Origin: an uncultured Elusimicrobiales bacterium
GTDB lineage: Bacteria; Elusimicrobiota; Elusimicrobia; Elusimicrobiales; Elusimicrobiaceae
Direction of reading: 5' to 3'
Assembly (NCBI GenBank): GCA_944324735.1
Contig: CALUXL010000017.1
Span: 1 to 32,368 of the forward strand
DNA: 32,368 nucleotides
Part shown: piece after piece, positions 1 to 6,753 of the stretch
Layout: every line of letters begins with the position of its first letter
How positions within the stretch are numbered: position 1 is the stretch's first letter
Notes under the pieces: model-generated
The model's database searches: none
What the model saw: only the letters and a program-made list of their open reading frames with translations
Told to the model about the DNA's origin: nothing
Made by a program: the position numbers and the translations under genes

Positions 1-451
1 CATTGACGAGGCGCACCACTTCCAACCCGGCAATGCGGCCGGCGTCTTTGGTGGCTTGGCGCTGGTTGTCGTTAAAATAGGCCGGCACGGTGATAACGGC
101 TTTTTCAACCGGTTCGCCCAAAAAGGCTTCGGCGTCTTTTTTCACTTTCTGCAAGACGAATGCAGACAGCTGCTGAGGCGTAAATTCCTGCCCGCGCAAG
201 TTGTATTTGTAGTTTTCCCCCATTTTGCGTTTAAAGGCGGTTACCGTCCCTTCCGGGTTGGCAATGGCCTGGCGGCGGGCCGGTTCACCCACCAAACGCT
301 GGCCGTCTTTGGTAAAAGCAACGTAAGACGGAAACGCTTTCCCCCCGATAGAGCTTCCTTCGGCAGACGGGATGATCGTCCCGCGGCCGCCTTCCATAAC
401 GGCAGCAGCCGTGTTGGAAGTGCCCAAATCAATACCAATAATCTTTGCCAT
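1..451 (-). CDS. dnaK: Chaperone DnaK (Hsp70), N-terminal part
   Basis: ATP-dependent Hsp70 chaperone of the cytoplasm, working with GrpE and DnaJ. About 150 N-terminal residues are visible; the rest lies beyond the left edge. The ATG is at 449-451 and the protein opens [13 protein letters not shown], the phosphate-1 loop of the Hsp70/actin ATPase fold. Further on come the typical AFKRKMG stretch and [19 protein letters not shown], a hallmark of the nucleotide-binding domain. It lies 33 bases behind grpE on the same strand, so it is the third gene of the hrcA-grpE-dnaK operon and should share the CIRCE-controlled promoter at 2196-2224. A GGAGAAAT-like ribosome binding site precedes the ATG. 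Identity is essentially certain; only the C-terminal substrate-binding part cannot be judged. Confidence 0.98.
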   Translation of the reverse strand, partial: MAKIIGIDLGTSNTAAAVMEGGRGTIIPSAEGSSIGGKAFPSYVAFTKDGQRLVGEPARRQAIANPEGTVTAFKRKMGENYKYNLRGQEFTPQQLSAFVLQKVKKDAEAFLGEPVEKAVITVPAYFNDNQRQATKDAGRIAGLEVVRLVN

Positions 452-484
452 ACTTATTTCTCCTTACTGTTCTGTAAAAAAATG

Positions 485-1045
485 TTAATCTTGCGATTCT
501 TGTCCAACAATTACGCGCGCCGGGCGCAGTACTTTGTCGTCCATCATAAAACCCATTTGTACTTCCTGCAGCACCAGGCCCGCCTGTTCCGAAGAGGACG
601 GAATCATGGCTACTACTTCCTGGGTGTTGGGGTCATAGGGTTTGTCTAAAACGTCCATGCGGGTGATGCCTTCTGCGGTGAAGGCTTTTTCCAGCTCGCT
701 TAAGATTAGGCGCATGCCGTCACGCAAGCTTTTTGCTTCCCCCGTAAGTTCCTGCTCCGCAGGCGTTTTATCCATTTTTTCCCGCTCGCGCAGCATTACT
801 TCGTAAGCCGGGAGCAGTTTTTCTGCAAATTGTTTTTTGCCATAGGCCAAAAAGGAGGCTTTTTCCCGCTCCGTACGCTTGCGGTAGTTGTCAAAATCCG
901 CGCTTAAACGTACAAACTGTTCGTAATAGTCCGGGCGTTCGGCCGGTTGAGGTACTTCCTGTTTGGCTGGGGCTTCTTCCTGCACAGCTTGCTGCTGCGC
1001 GGCGGAAACCTCTTCTTCTATATGATTGTGGTTTTTCTTACTCAT
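485..1045 (-). CDS. grpE: Nucleotide exchange factor GrpE
   Basis: Nucleotide exchange factor that releases ADP from DnaK. I choose the ATG at 1043-1045, giving 186 residues (MSKKNHNHIEEEV...); an upstream in-frame start exists but would lie deep inside hrcA. The N-terminus is acidic and Gln/Glu-rich, followed by the long GrpE helix (RLSADFDNYRKRTEREK) and a C-terminal beta domain with the family pattern around MGF, a variant of the usual GY/GF..., ending LRPARVIVGQ. The start overlaps the hrcA stop by 8 bases (1038-1045), so translation is probably coupled to hrcA. Its place between the repressor and dnaK is the classical arrangement of a class I heat-shock operon. Confidence 0.96.
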   Translation of the reverse strand: MSKKNHNHIEEEVSAAQQQAVQEEAPAKQEVPQPAERPDYYEQFVRLSADFDNYRKRTEREKASFLAYGKKQFAEKLLPAYEVMLREREKMDKTPAEQELTGEAKSLRDGMRLILSELEKAFTAEGITRMDVLDKPYDPNTQEVVAMIPSSSEQAGLVLQEVQMGFMMDDKVLRPARVIVGQESQD

Positions 1046-2138
1046 AATCGTCTTCTTCTTTAGCGGGCAGGGCGTTCCAGTTGCGGATGGATGCCTCCAA
1101 CAAACTGCCAATAAAGTTCACCAGGCTCATCACACGGGTATATTCCATGTGTTTGGGGCCGATGATACCCAGCATGCCCACCGTCTTGTCCCCCACTTTA
1201 TAGGCAGACGAAACAATACTTAAGTTCTTCAGTTCTTTCAGTTCGTTCTCGCTGCCGATGCTTACGTTTAACTTCTGGTTGGATTTCTGCATATCGGTCA
1301 TCTTCTCGCATAATAAAGAAGAGAACCGCTCGCGTTCTTCCACCACTTTCATCATTTGTTTCAAATCTTCATAATCGTCGGAACTGGTATTTTCCAACAA
1401 GTGCCCAAAACCTTCTATATATAACTCGTCCGCGCTGGCCTGGGGGCGTTCCATGTCTTTTAAGACTTGAACGGCCAGGTCGGCCACGTCGGCAATTTCC
1501 TTATGGCCGGAGTTAATGTACTGCCACAATACCCGCTGCGCCTGGGCCAAAGGCAAGCCGGAAATTTCCGCATTGATAAAATGGCTTAGCATACGCAGGC
1601 GGTTTGGGGACAACATATACCCAAAGCGCACCGGCCAGTGGCGTACAATGCCGGACTCCGTTACCAGCACCGCCAGCACTACCCCCGGAGCCAAGGGTAT
1701 AAAATCCAACCGCTGTACACACTGGTCTTTTACATTGCTGGTGTACACAAAACCCGCCGCGCCCGAAAGCATGGCTAACAAGCGGGATGTTTGCACCATC
1801 ATGTTGTCCACTTCGTTTACGCGCTGGTCGTATTGGCGTTCAATTTGCTGACGCTCCTGCGCGGCCATTTTTTGCACGCTGGTTAAATAATCTACATAGT
1901 AACGGTAGGCTTTATCGGTAGGGATGCGCCCGCCGGACGTATGCGGCTGGTATAAAAACCCTTCGTCCTCCAAATCCTTCAGAATGTTGCGGATGGTGGC
2001 GCTGGAAACATCCGGCAGGGCACTGTCGGCAATCATTTGGGAACCAACCGGACGGCGGGTTTCCACATATTGCTGCACTACCCAGCGCAGGATTTTTTCT
2101 TTACGCTCTTTGGCAACTTCGGGTTTTAATATTCTCAT
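1038..2138 (-). CDS. hrcA: Heat-inducible transcription repressor HrcA
   Basis: Repressor that binds the CIRCE inverted repeat and is kept active by the GroE chaperonin in the species studied. The 366-residue length is normal for the family. The N-terminal winged helix is clear (RPVGSQMIAD, SSATIRNILKDLEDEGFLYQPHTSGGRIPT at about residues 30-75), followed by the GAF-like middle domain and a C-terminal stretch with VGMLGIIGPKHMEYTRV, typical of HrcA. It is the first gene of the operon; a CIRCE element lies 30 bases upstream, so it represses itself together with grpE and dnaK. The ATG at 2136-2138 begins the conserved N-terminus. No groES/groEL genes are in the window, so whether they share the regulon cannot be seen. 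Confidence 0.97.
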   Translation of the reverse strand: MRILKPEVAKERKEKILRWVVQQYVETRRPVGSQMIADSALPDVSSATIRNILKDLEDEGFLYQPHTSGGRIPTDKAYRYYVDYLTSVQKMAAQERQQIERQYDQRVNEVDNMMVQTSRLLAMLSGAAGFVYTSNVKDQCVQRLDFIPLAPGVVLAVLVTESGIVRHWPVRFGYMLSPNRLRMLSHFINAEISGLPLAQAQRVLWQYINSGHKEIADVADLAVQVLKDMERPQASADELYIEGFGHLLENTSSDDYEDLKQMMKVVEERERFSSLLCEKMTDMQKSNQKLNVSIGSENELKELKNLSIVSSAYKVGDKTVGMLGIIGPKHMEYTRVMSLVNFIGSLLEASIRNWNALPAKEEDDYE

Positions 2139-2167
2139 AAATTTATAGAGTAGTTTTTAGGTTTATT

Positions 2168-2194
2168 TTAGCACTCTTACTACCCCACTGCTAA
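2168..2194 (-). promoter_or_regulatory. CIRCE operator (HrcA binding site)
   Basis: An inverted repeat TTAGCACTC-N9-CACTGCTAA as read on the plus strand. Against the known consensus TTAGCACTC-N9-GAGTGCTAA one arm is perfect and the other matches 7 of 9. It starts one base downstream of the -10 box of the hrcA promoter and should cover the transcription start, so bound HrcA would block initiation. Confidence 0.93.
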
Positions 2195-2195
2195 A

Positions 2196-2224
2196 ATTAT
2201 AGTCAATTATTTTATTTTTGTCAA
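2196..2224 (-). promoter_or_regulatory. Consensus promoter of hrcA-grpE-dnaK
   Basis: On the minus strand TTGACA (plus 2219-2224) and TATAAT (plus 2196-2201) are separated by exactly 17 bases: a perfect sigma-70-type promoter. The expected start is near 2189, inside the CIRCE element. A strong core promoter held down by a repressor fits a heat-shock operon controlled by HrcA. Confidence 0.9.
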
Positions 2225-2349
2225 CCCCTTTTTTAGACTGCTAGTTTTGCCCTTGTTTCCCGTCTAAAACCCTTGGGCTGCGCAGAAATAATACCCCTTC
2301 CAAACAACACCCTTTTTATACTTAAACACAAAAAGCTAAAATAATATAT
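2225..2349. other. Spacer between divergent hrcA and tatD-family genes
   Basis: Contains an 8-bp inverted repeat, TTTTAGAC at 2231-2238 and GTCTAAAA at 2262-2269, with a 23-base loop. Just before the plus-strand gene a TAAAAT box (2337-2342) sits 7 bases from the ATG at 2350, and no Shine-Dalgarno sequence is present, so this gene may be read from a leaderless or nearly leaderless mRNA. Nothing else is recognisable. Confidence 0.4.
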
Positions 2350-3162
2350 ATGAACTTTTTTATTGATTCCCATGCCCATTTAAATGACCCGGCCTTTGAT
2401 GCCGACCGGGATGAACTTCTCTCCCGCCAGCTCCCTCAGGCGGGCATAGTACACAGTTTTGAAATTGGCTGCGCCCCCAATGAGTGGCAGCCCGCCCTGG
2501 ATTTGTGCGATAAATACCCCCAACTGGTTCACGCCGTGCTGGGGGTACACCCGGAATATGCCCCCCAGTTAACCCCAGAGGGTTTAAAGCAACTGGCCGC
2601 CTTATTGCCGGATGCACGCAACACAGCCGTGGGGGAAATTGGGCTGGATTATACTTGCCAAGCCATCGCCTCCAAAGACTTACAACAAAATACCTTTATA
2701 CAAATGCTTCAGCTGGCCAACCAAACCCAAAAACCGCTGGTACTGCACGTACGCCGGGAAGGGGAAGATTACGCCTCTTATGAAGACACCTTCCAAATTT
2801 TAAAACACAACTGGAAACAGCAAACCAACACCCAACACCCGGCCGTACTGCATTGTTTCTGCGCCCGGTATGAAGAAGCCAAACGCGCGTTGGATATGGG
2901 GATGCTATTGGGGATAAACGGGTGCTTCTCTTATAAAAAGAACGAGTACATCCGCGAAGCCGTAAAAAAAGCCGGCGCCGATAAAATTATTTTGGAAACG
3001 GACTGCCCTTATTTATCCCCCCAAGGCAAACGCGGCCAAAGGAACGACCCGTCCAACATCCCGCTAATTGCCTCTTTTGTGGCGGATTATATAGGTATCC
3101 CCCTGCCGGATCTGGCAGAAATAACCACCCGCAACGCAAAAGCGTTGTACGGTTTGCCTTAA
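2350..3162 (+). CDS. TatD-family metal-dependent hydrolase (DNase)
   Basis: Probable cytoplasmic metal-dependent deoxyribonuclease/phosphoesterase of the TatD family (TatD, YcfH, YjjV group; which one cannot be decided). The 270-residue length is usual for the TIM-barrel family. Metal-ligand motifs are all present: SHAHL at residues 7-11, GEIGLDY near residue 97, VLHVRRE near 131, LHCFCA near 167 and ETDCPYLSP near 217. The ATG at 2350 starts directly before the first beta strand; no Shine-Dalgarno is visible. It is divergent from the heat-shock operon and followed 31 bases later by a lipoprotein gene that is probably co-transcribed. Family confidence is high, the exact substrate unknown. Confidence 0.92.
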   Translation: MNFFIDSHAHLNDPAFDADRDELLSRQLPQAGIVHSFEIGCAPNEWQPALDLCDKYPQLVHAVLGVHPEYAPQLTPEGLKQLAALLPDARNTAVGEIGLDYTCQAIASKDLQQNTFIQMLQLANQTQKPLVLHVRREGEDYASYEDTFQILKHNWKQQTNTQHPAVLHCFCARYEEAKRALDMGMLLGINGCFSYKKNEYIREAVKKAGADKIILETDCPYLSPQGKRGQRNDPSNIPLIASFVADYIGIPLPDLAEITTRNAKALYGLP

Positions 3163-3193
3163 AATTTGTTATATTGGCTAAAAGAGGGTTTAT

Positions 3194-3862
3194 ATGAGAA
3201 AACAACATTTTATATTTATACTGCCCGCCCTGCTGTTATTGGGCGGCTGTGAAACCGGAGATAAAATAACCGCTTTCTGGGCCGGGCAAGCCCAAAAGCT
3301 TTTGGCTACGCCTTACGGCATGGTATTGCTGGCCGGGGCCATGCAATACAAAGCCAAAGCACAAAGCAATTTAACAAAGCTGGACCTGCCCACACCCATT
3401 GAGGAGGAACTCCCCTGGTTAAAACAAGCCCAGCAAAACACTCCGGCCGCCCAAGCGGCCTCGGCAAAACCCTCTATGCCCGCGGCGGCCAACACACCCC
3501 GCCCGGCGGCCCCCAAAGCCAAACCCCAGCCGCAGGCGTTTATGGAAATTTCCATGGAAGGAGACGCGGTGGAATTTAAGGGCCAAGCCCCCGAAAAAGA
3601 CCAGCGCGTTATGCGCCAAAGCATTGATTTTATCAAAAATACCAACCAACAGGCCGTGGGTGACGTGCAGCGCCTGATGGGCAATGCCGCGCGCGACGAA
3701 GTAATCCGCCTCAACACCCGCACGGAAAAGAACTTGGAAAAAGCCAGCCTGCAAGCCAAAACCTTAAAACAATATCAGCAGCAGCAAAACGCTATCTTGC
3801 AGCAACACAAGGCCCAATTCCAGAAAATTCTGGCCAAGTATCAACATACTTTAAACAAATAA
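3194..3862 (+). CDS. Lipoprotein with Ala/Pro-rich linker and coiled-coil C-terminus
   Basis: Unrecognised 222-residue protein. It starts with a lipoprotein signal peptide, lipobox LLGGC with the Cys at about residue 19. A Pro/Ala-rich low-complexity linker spans roughly residues 75-115 (QNTPAAQAASAKPSMPAAAN). Then comes a short beta-like segment FMEISMEGD and a Gln/Lys-rich helix, probably coiled coil, to the end (LKQYQQQQNAILQQHKAQFQ). A good ribosome binding site AGAGGG lies 6 bases before the ATG. The next gene, 24 bases downstream, has the same plan: N-terminal membrane anchor, Pro/Ala linker, FI.I.ED/FMEISME segment, basic C-terminal helix ending near ILxKY. The two could be diverged paralogues or partners in the envelope. 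Function unknown. Confidence 0.85.
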   Translation: MRKQHFIFILPALLLLGGCETGDKITAFWAGQAQKLLATPYGMVLLAGAMQYKAKAQSNLTKLDLPTPIEEELPWLKQAQQNTPAAQAASAKPSMPAAANTPRPAAPKAKPQPQAFMEISMEGDAVEFKGQAPEKDQRVMRQSIDFIKNTNQQAVGDVQRLMGNAARDEVIRLNTRTEKNLEKASLQAKTLKQYQQQQNAILQQHKAQFQKILAKYQHTLNK

Positions 3863-3886
3863 TTATCTGCTACACAGGGACAGGTT

Positions 3887-4612
3887 ATGAGAAAAGGACA
3901 GCTTGTGCTTATGTTGCTGGCGGTAATGGTTGTGATGACATTGGTTACCCAAAACCTAAAAAGCATCACTCCCTTAGTACGCCAGTTTGCCCAAGTACAG
4001 CGTCAAAACCCGCCCGCTCCGGCGGATCAAAAATTATTGCAGCAGCTGGGCGCGCAGGATTTGCAGGCCCCCACCTATAAGCACCTGCAGAAAATTTTTA
4101 GCCAACTGGCACAGGCCGTGCCGGATACACCGTTAATCGCCAAACACACCCAGCCGGCCCCCCCGCCGGAAGCCAGTTTGTTTAAAGACTGGATGGACAG
4201 CGCTATCCAACAAGCCAAACACTCCGCCAAGCCAGCCCCCACGCAGGCTCCTCAAACCAAACCTCAGCCGCCGGCCGAAGCGGACAGCAACGCCAAACCC
4301 TTTATACAAATTACGGAGGATTTCCCTCCCCAAATTACCAACCCCCACTTTACTGCCCGCCAACTGCGCACCGCCCGCATCCGCCTGCGTGAAATGCGCC
4401 TAAACTACCAAGACACCGCCCGGGACGTACGCCAACAGTTTGGCCCTCAAGCGGAAGAAAAATTAAAACAAGCCGCCGCCCAGGCGGAGCAAAAAGCGGC
4501 CAGCGCCGCCCAAAACGCAAAGGATTGGAAATCGTTTGAAAAAACCCTCACCCAAATTAACACGCAATATGAGGGGCAACTAAAAAAAATTATTTTAAAA
4601 TACGTCCGTTAA
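3887..4612 (+). CDS. Membrane-anchored coiled-coil protein, partner of the upstream lipoprotein
   Basis: Unrecognised 241-residue protein. One N-terminal hydrophobic segment (about residues 5-21, LVLMLLAVMVVMTLV) has no lipobox and looks like a signal anchor, with the rest outside the cytoplasm. A Pro/Ala/Gln-rich linker (about 95-135) leads to PFIQITEDF and then Arg/Lys/Gln-rich helices (about 155-241) with strong coiled-coil character, ending KKIILKYVR. This order copies the preceding lipoprotein, suggesting duplication or a complex of an inner-membrane and a lipid-anchored protein. AGG before the ATG is a modest ribosome binding site. A terminator follows at 4633. Nothing in the sequence shows an enzymatic site. 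Confidence 0.82.
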   Translation: MRKGQLVLMLLAVMVVMTLVTQNLKSITPLVRQFAQVQRQNPPAPADQKLLQQLGAQDLQAPTYKHLQKIFSQLAQAVPDTPLIAKHTQPAPPPEASLFKDWMDSAIQQAKHSAKPAPTQAPQTKPQPPAEADSNAKPFIQITEDFPPQITNPHFTARQLRTARIRLREMRLNYQDTARDVRQQFGPQAEEKLKQAAAQAEQKAASAAQNAKDWKSFEKTLTQINTQYEGQLKKIILKYVR

Positions 4613-4628
4613 TTTACGTCCATTAATT
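4601..4628 (+). repeat. 14-bp tandem duplication over the stop codon
   Basis: TACGTCCGTTAATT (4601-4614) is followed directly by TACGTCCATTAATT (4615-4628), 13 of 14 identical. The first copy holds the last codons and the TAA of the preceding gene, so the second is a downstream copy of the gene's tail, probably from replication slippage. Confidence 0.8.
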
Positions 4629-4632
4629 TTTT

Positions 4633-4655
4633 AAGCCGGGGACCCCCGGCTTTTA
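4633..4655 (+). terminator. Intrinsic terminator of the 2350-4612 operon
   Basis: Perfect 8-bp stem AAGCCGGG / CCCGGCTT with a 4-base loop, running into a short T run. It follows the stop codon of the anchored coiled-coil gene by 20 bases. Confidence 0.85.
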
Positions 4656-4916
4656 GTTTGCCTGCCGTTTGCTTATTTAATAGCACCAATACAAAACACT
4701 TTACCTTTCTATTTTACCTGCCGTCCCAAAAAACTACGCGTTCTTTTCTCATTCGTTTTGTGTGCGTAGAAAAAGAGGATTTATAGCCTCCGTTTTTTAT
4801 ACCTGGCTACTTTTAACGAATCGTGTAAACCAAATAAGCGTAAAAATCCGCCACCAAAAACCAAAACCGTCCCCCTTAACTATATAGATACCTAACCCCA
4901 AACAAGCGTTTTATAC
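4656..4916. other. Gene-free spacer between convergent operons
   Basis: No plausible gene. On the plus strand CTACGC (4734-4739) can pair with GCGTAG (4764-4769), followed by GAGG (4775-4778) / CCTC (4787-4790) and a T6 run (4793-4798). This resembles two small stem-loops with a weak terminator and could be the end of a small RNA, but I see no strong promoter for one. Confidence 0.25.
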
Positions 4917-4949
4917 AAACAAAAAACCCCCGCCGTTAAGCGGGGGTTT
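4917..4949 (-). terminator. Intrinsic terminator of infC-rpmI-rplT
   Basis: Ten-bp perfect stem (4924-4933 with 4940-4949; AAACCCCCGC / GCGGGGGTTT), loop of six, with an A-rich tract on its left that becomes the U tract of the minus-strand transcript. It lies 19 bases after the rplT stop. Confidence 0.9.
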
Positions 4950-4968
4950 ATGTGCCTTAAAAAGAAAC

Positions 4969-5322
4969 TTAGTTGGCGGCGGCTTTTACCACGTCAACCA
5001 ATTTTTTGAAGGACACGGGGTCTTTAATCGCCATTTCAGATAACATCTTGCGGTTAAGCGTAATGTTGGCTTTGGCTAAGCCGCAGATGAATTTGGAATA
5101 GGAAAGACCTTCTTCACGCACAGCCGCGTTAATGCGGGTGATCCACATCTGGCGGTAGGTGTGTTTTTTGTCCTTGCGGTCCACATAAGCATGAACATAA
5201 GATTTGTCCAGCTGTTGGGTGGCCATGCGTAAGCGGCGGGATTTATCCCCGTAGTAACCGCTGGCGCGTTTCAAAACTTTTTTCTTTCTGGCATGTCTTG
5301 CGACGCTGAATTTAATTCTCAT
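4969..5322 (-). CDS. rplT: 50S ribosomal protein L20 (bL20)
   Basis: Large-subunit protein needed for early 50S assembly, binding 23S rRNA; in Escherichia coli and Bacillus subtilis it also represses its own operon. The 117 residues match the family length. The basic N-terminal arm (RHARKKKVLKRASGYYGDKS) and the globular end (RQMWITRINAAVREEGLSYS) are textbook. Third gene of infC-rpmI-rplT, 11 bases after rpmI. The folded infC-rpmI spacer at 5563-5632 is a candidate site for its feedback control. Confidence 0.99.
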   Translation of the reverse strand: MRIKFSVARHARKKKVLKRASGYYGDKSRRLRMATQQLDKSYVHAYVDRKDKKHTYRQMWITRINAAVREEGLSYSKFICGLAKANITLNRKMLSEMAIKDPVSFKKLVDVVKAAAN

Positions 5323-5333
5323 TTTCTAACCTC

Positions 5334-5540
5334 TTATTTGGCAACGGGGAGATACTTTTGCAAGGTCTTCCCTTTGGCGGACTCGGGCGTAATGACACCG
5401 GTCGCTCTCATATCATGCTTTCTGGAGGCAGAAACAGGCGTAAGCAAGTGTTTTCTGCCGGCTTTGCGATGTTGATATTTACCCGTAGCGGTAATGCGAA
5501 ATCTTTTTTTCGCGCCGCTGTGGTTTTTGAGTTTTGGCAT
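5334..5540 (-). CDS. rpmI: 50S ribosomal protein L35 (bL35)
   Basis: Small basic large-subunit ribosomal protein, 68 residues, opening [20 protein letters not shown] as bL35 does and rich in Lys/Arg/His. The ribosome binding site is a good AGAGGT 8 bases before the ATG. That site lies just downstream of a long-range stem (5563-5632) in the infC-rpmI spacer, so access to it could depend on how the spacer folds. It sits between infC and rplT in the conserved order. Confidence 0.98.
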   Translation of the reverse strand: MPKLKNHSGAKKRFRITATGKYQHRKAGRKHLLTPVSASRKHDMRATGVITPESAKGKTLQKYLPVAK

Positions 5541-5562
5541 TGTATTACCTCTCGTTTTAAAT

Positions 5563-5632
5563 GGTTCTTTTTGACCTACGGCTTACGTCAGGAGCCGACA
5601 CGCCCCGCACGTAATACTACTCCAAAAGAACC
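5563..5632 (-). promoter_or_regulatory. Folded infC-rpmI spacer, candidate L20 operator
   Basis: In the minus-strand transcript GGTTCTTTT (plus 5624-5632) can pair perfectly with AAAAGAACC (plus 5563-5571), closing a 70-base domain. Inside, ACGTAA/TTACGT (5583-5588 with 5609-5614) makes a second perfect stem, topped by GGGGC/GCTCC with one GU pair. A CGGCT segment in the inner loop can also pair with AGCCG (plus 5579-5583) beyond the inner stem, a possible pseudoknot or alternative fold. In E. coli, L20 represses rpmI translation through a pseudoknot and a stem-loop in this part of the operon. The analogy is an inference. Confidence 0.55.
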
Positions 5633-5639
5633 TGAAAAT

Positions 5640-6185
5640 TTATTTATCGTTCTTAGGAACAAACGTCATGGACATACGGTTGCCCTGAGCCTGCAAACCG
5701 CCATCCACATTACCCAAAGGTTCCAAGCGTTTGGCCGCATCGTTTAACAGCTGCATGCCCAAGTCTTTATGTTGGTTTTCACGCCCGTGGAAAACAACCG
5801 TCAGGCGTACCATGTCTTTCTTGCGCAGGAACTCTTCTATTTGTCTAAGTTTGACATCCAAATCATGCGCCGCAATGCGGGACTTAATACGCAGTTCTTT
5901 CAGCGTTACTTTTGCCTGCTTCTTTTTGGCGTCTTTGGATTTCTTCCCTTGTTCATAAACATACTTGTTGTAATCCAGTATCTTACAAACAGGAGGCTCG
6001 GCGTTGGGTGAAATTTCCACCAAGTCAAGCTCTTGCTCTTTTGCCAGGGCGATGGCTTCGGCCACCGGCTTGATACCAATCATGGTGCCGTCGGAATCAA
6101 TCAGTCTCACTTCCGGCACGCGGATGTTTTGGTTTCTTCTGTATAAATCTTTCTTAAATTCTCTTTTTATATCGTATCTGGCCAT
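5640..6185 (-). CDS. infC: Translation initiation factor IF-3
   Basis: IF-3 binds the 30S subunit, prevents premature subunit joining and checks the start codon. The 181 residues cover both domains: the N-domain (NQNIRVPEVRLIDSDG, ALAKEQELDLVEISPNAEPPVC), the lysine-rich linker helix (KQAKVTLKELRIKSRIA) and the C-domain (VRLTVVFHGRENQH). Unlike the well-known AUU/AUC start of many infC genes, the start here is an ordinary ATG (6183-6185); I see no earlier in-frame start that fits better. There is no clear Shine-Dalgarno. The transcript seems to begin only about 50 bases upstream with a hairpin at its 5' end (6207-6236). Confidence 0.98.
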   Translation of the reverse strand: MARYDIKREFKKDLYRRNQNIRVPEVRLIDSDGTMIGIKPVAEAIALAKEQELDLVEISPNAEPPVCKILDYNKYVYEQGKKSKDAKKKQAKVTLKELRIKSRIAAHDLDVKLRQIEEFLRKKDMVRLTVVFHGRENQHKDLGMQLLNDAAKRLEPLGNVDGGLQAQGNRMSMTFVPKNDK

Positions 6186-6206
6186 TTAATTATCTTTTAT
6201 GTGCAC

Positions 6207-6236
6207 AAAAAATGTCCCCCCTATACCAGGGGACAC
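6207..6236 (-). terminator. Terminator-like hairpin at the 5' end of the infC leader
   Basis: On the minus strand a 7-bp stem (plus 6213-6219 with 6229-6235; GTCCCC/GGGGAC plus a T-A pair) is followed by six U. It ends 20 bases before the infC ATG and begins almost at the start predicted from the promoter at 6241-6270. It may end transcripts arriving from the upstream lipoprotein gene, act as an attenuator, or protect the mRNA 5' end. The plus-strand side also runs into TTTT. Confidence 0.7.
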
Positions 6237-6240
6237 TTTT

Positions 6241-6270
6241 ATTATATAAACTTCCTTTCCCCCCTGTCAA
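6241..6270 (-). promoter_or_regulatory. Promoter of infC-rpmI-rplT
   Basis: TTGACA (plus 6265-6270) and TATAAT (plus 6241-6246), both perfect consensus, with an 18-base spacer on the minus strand. The TGA stop codon of the upstream lipoprotein gene (plus 6267-6269) lies inside the -35 hexamer. The expected transcription start is near 6234. Confidence 0.85.
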
Positions 6271-6686
6271 CGAGAGGAGTCCGGCGGGTTTCCCGCCTGA
6301 TAAATCAGGTTATTTCCCTGATACAAAAACCAGCCGTCCGGCATGCGTTCCAACCGAAAAGCACCCTTTTTCCAAACGGGGCCATCGGGCGTGAAGGAGC
6401 GCTGCATAACCACCGGTTCCTGCTGGGGAATAAACACTTCCGTTTGCCCGCCGTCCGCCGCAATCACCACAAAGGCCGAAGAAGTGGCCTTGGGGTCCTG
6501 CACGTTTTGCAGGCGCACGCCGGCTTCCCACAGGCGCAGGCAATCGCCGGCTACCTGGCTCCAGGTATATCCGGCCGAGGCAATGCAGCCGTAGGCGTCC
6601 CGGTCCGCACCGGTTTTTTGCAAATCCGCCCGGCAGCAGGCGCCCAATACAGAGCAGGCTGCCAGTAAAAATAATAATTTCTTCAT
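6267..6686 (-). CDS. Small lipoprotein of unknown function
   Basis: Unrecognised protein of 139 residues. I place the start at 6684-6686 because MKKLLFLLAACSVLGACC is a perfect lipoprotein signal (lipobox LGAC); an upstream in-frame ATG would only add a non-signal-like extension. The mature part has several aromatic and Cys/Gly residues, with no motif I know. There is no ribosome binding site; a TACAAT box lies six bases before the ATG, so the mRNA may be leaderless. It is divergent from nusB and its 3' end carries the infC promoter, so it is read separately from infC. Function unknown, probably envelope-attached. Confidence 0.75.
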   Translation of the reverse strand: MKKLLFLLAACSVLGACCRADLQKTGADRDAYGCIASAGYTWSQVAGDCLRLWEAGVRLQNVQDPKATSSAFVVIAADGGQTEVFIPQQEPVVMQRSFTPDGPVWKKGAFRLERMPDGWFLYQGNNLIYQAGNPPDSSR

Positions 6687-6692
6687 AAAAGC

Positions 6693-6701
6693 ATTGTAGC
6701 A
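6693..6701 (-). promoter_or_regulatory. Extended -10 promoter, probable leaderless start
   Basis: Minus strand TTGC followed by TACAAT (plus 6693-6698), i.e. TG-N-TACAAT, an extended -10 element. Exactly six bases separate it from the lipoprotein ATG, so the usual start point would be the A of the ATG. No good -35 box is present. Confidence 0.5.
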
Positions 6702-6753
6702 AAAATAGGCGGGGGCGCTATACACTTTTCGGCAAGACGCGGACGTCTTAAAT

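Noticed and set aside
2231-2269. Dispersed repeat: similar CTAGTTTTGC...CCTTG strings near 2241 and 32119
   Set aside because: The match is short (about 15 bases with a gap) and one copy is the coding end of the rubredoxin gene, so chance is likely.
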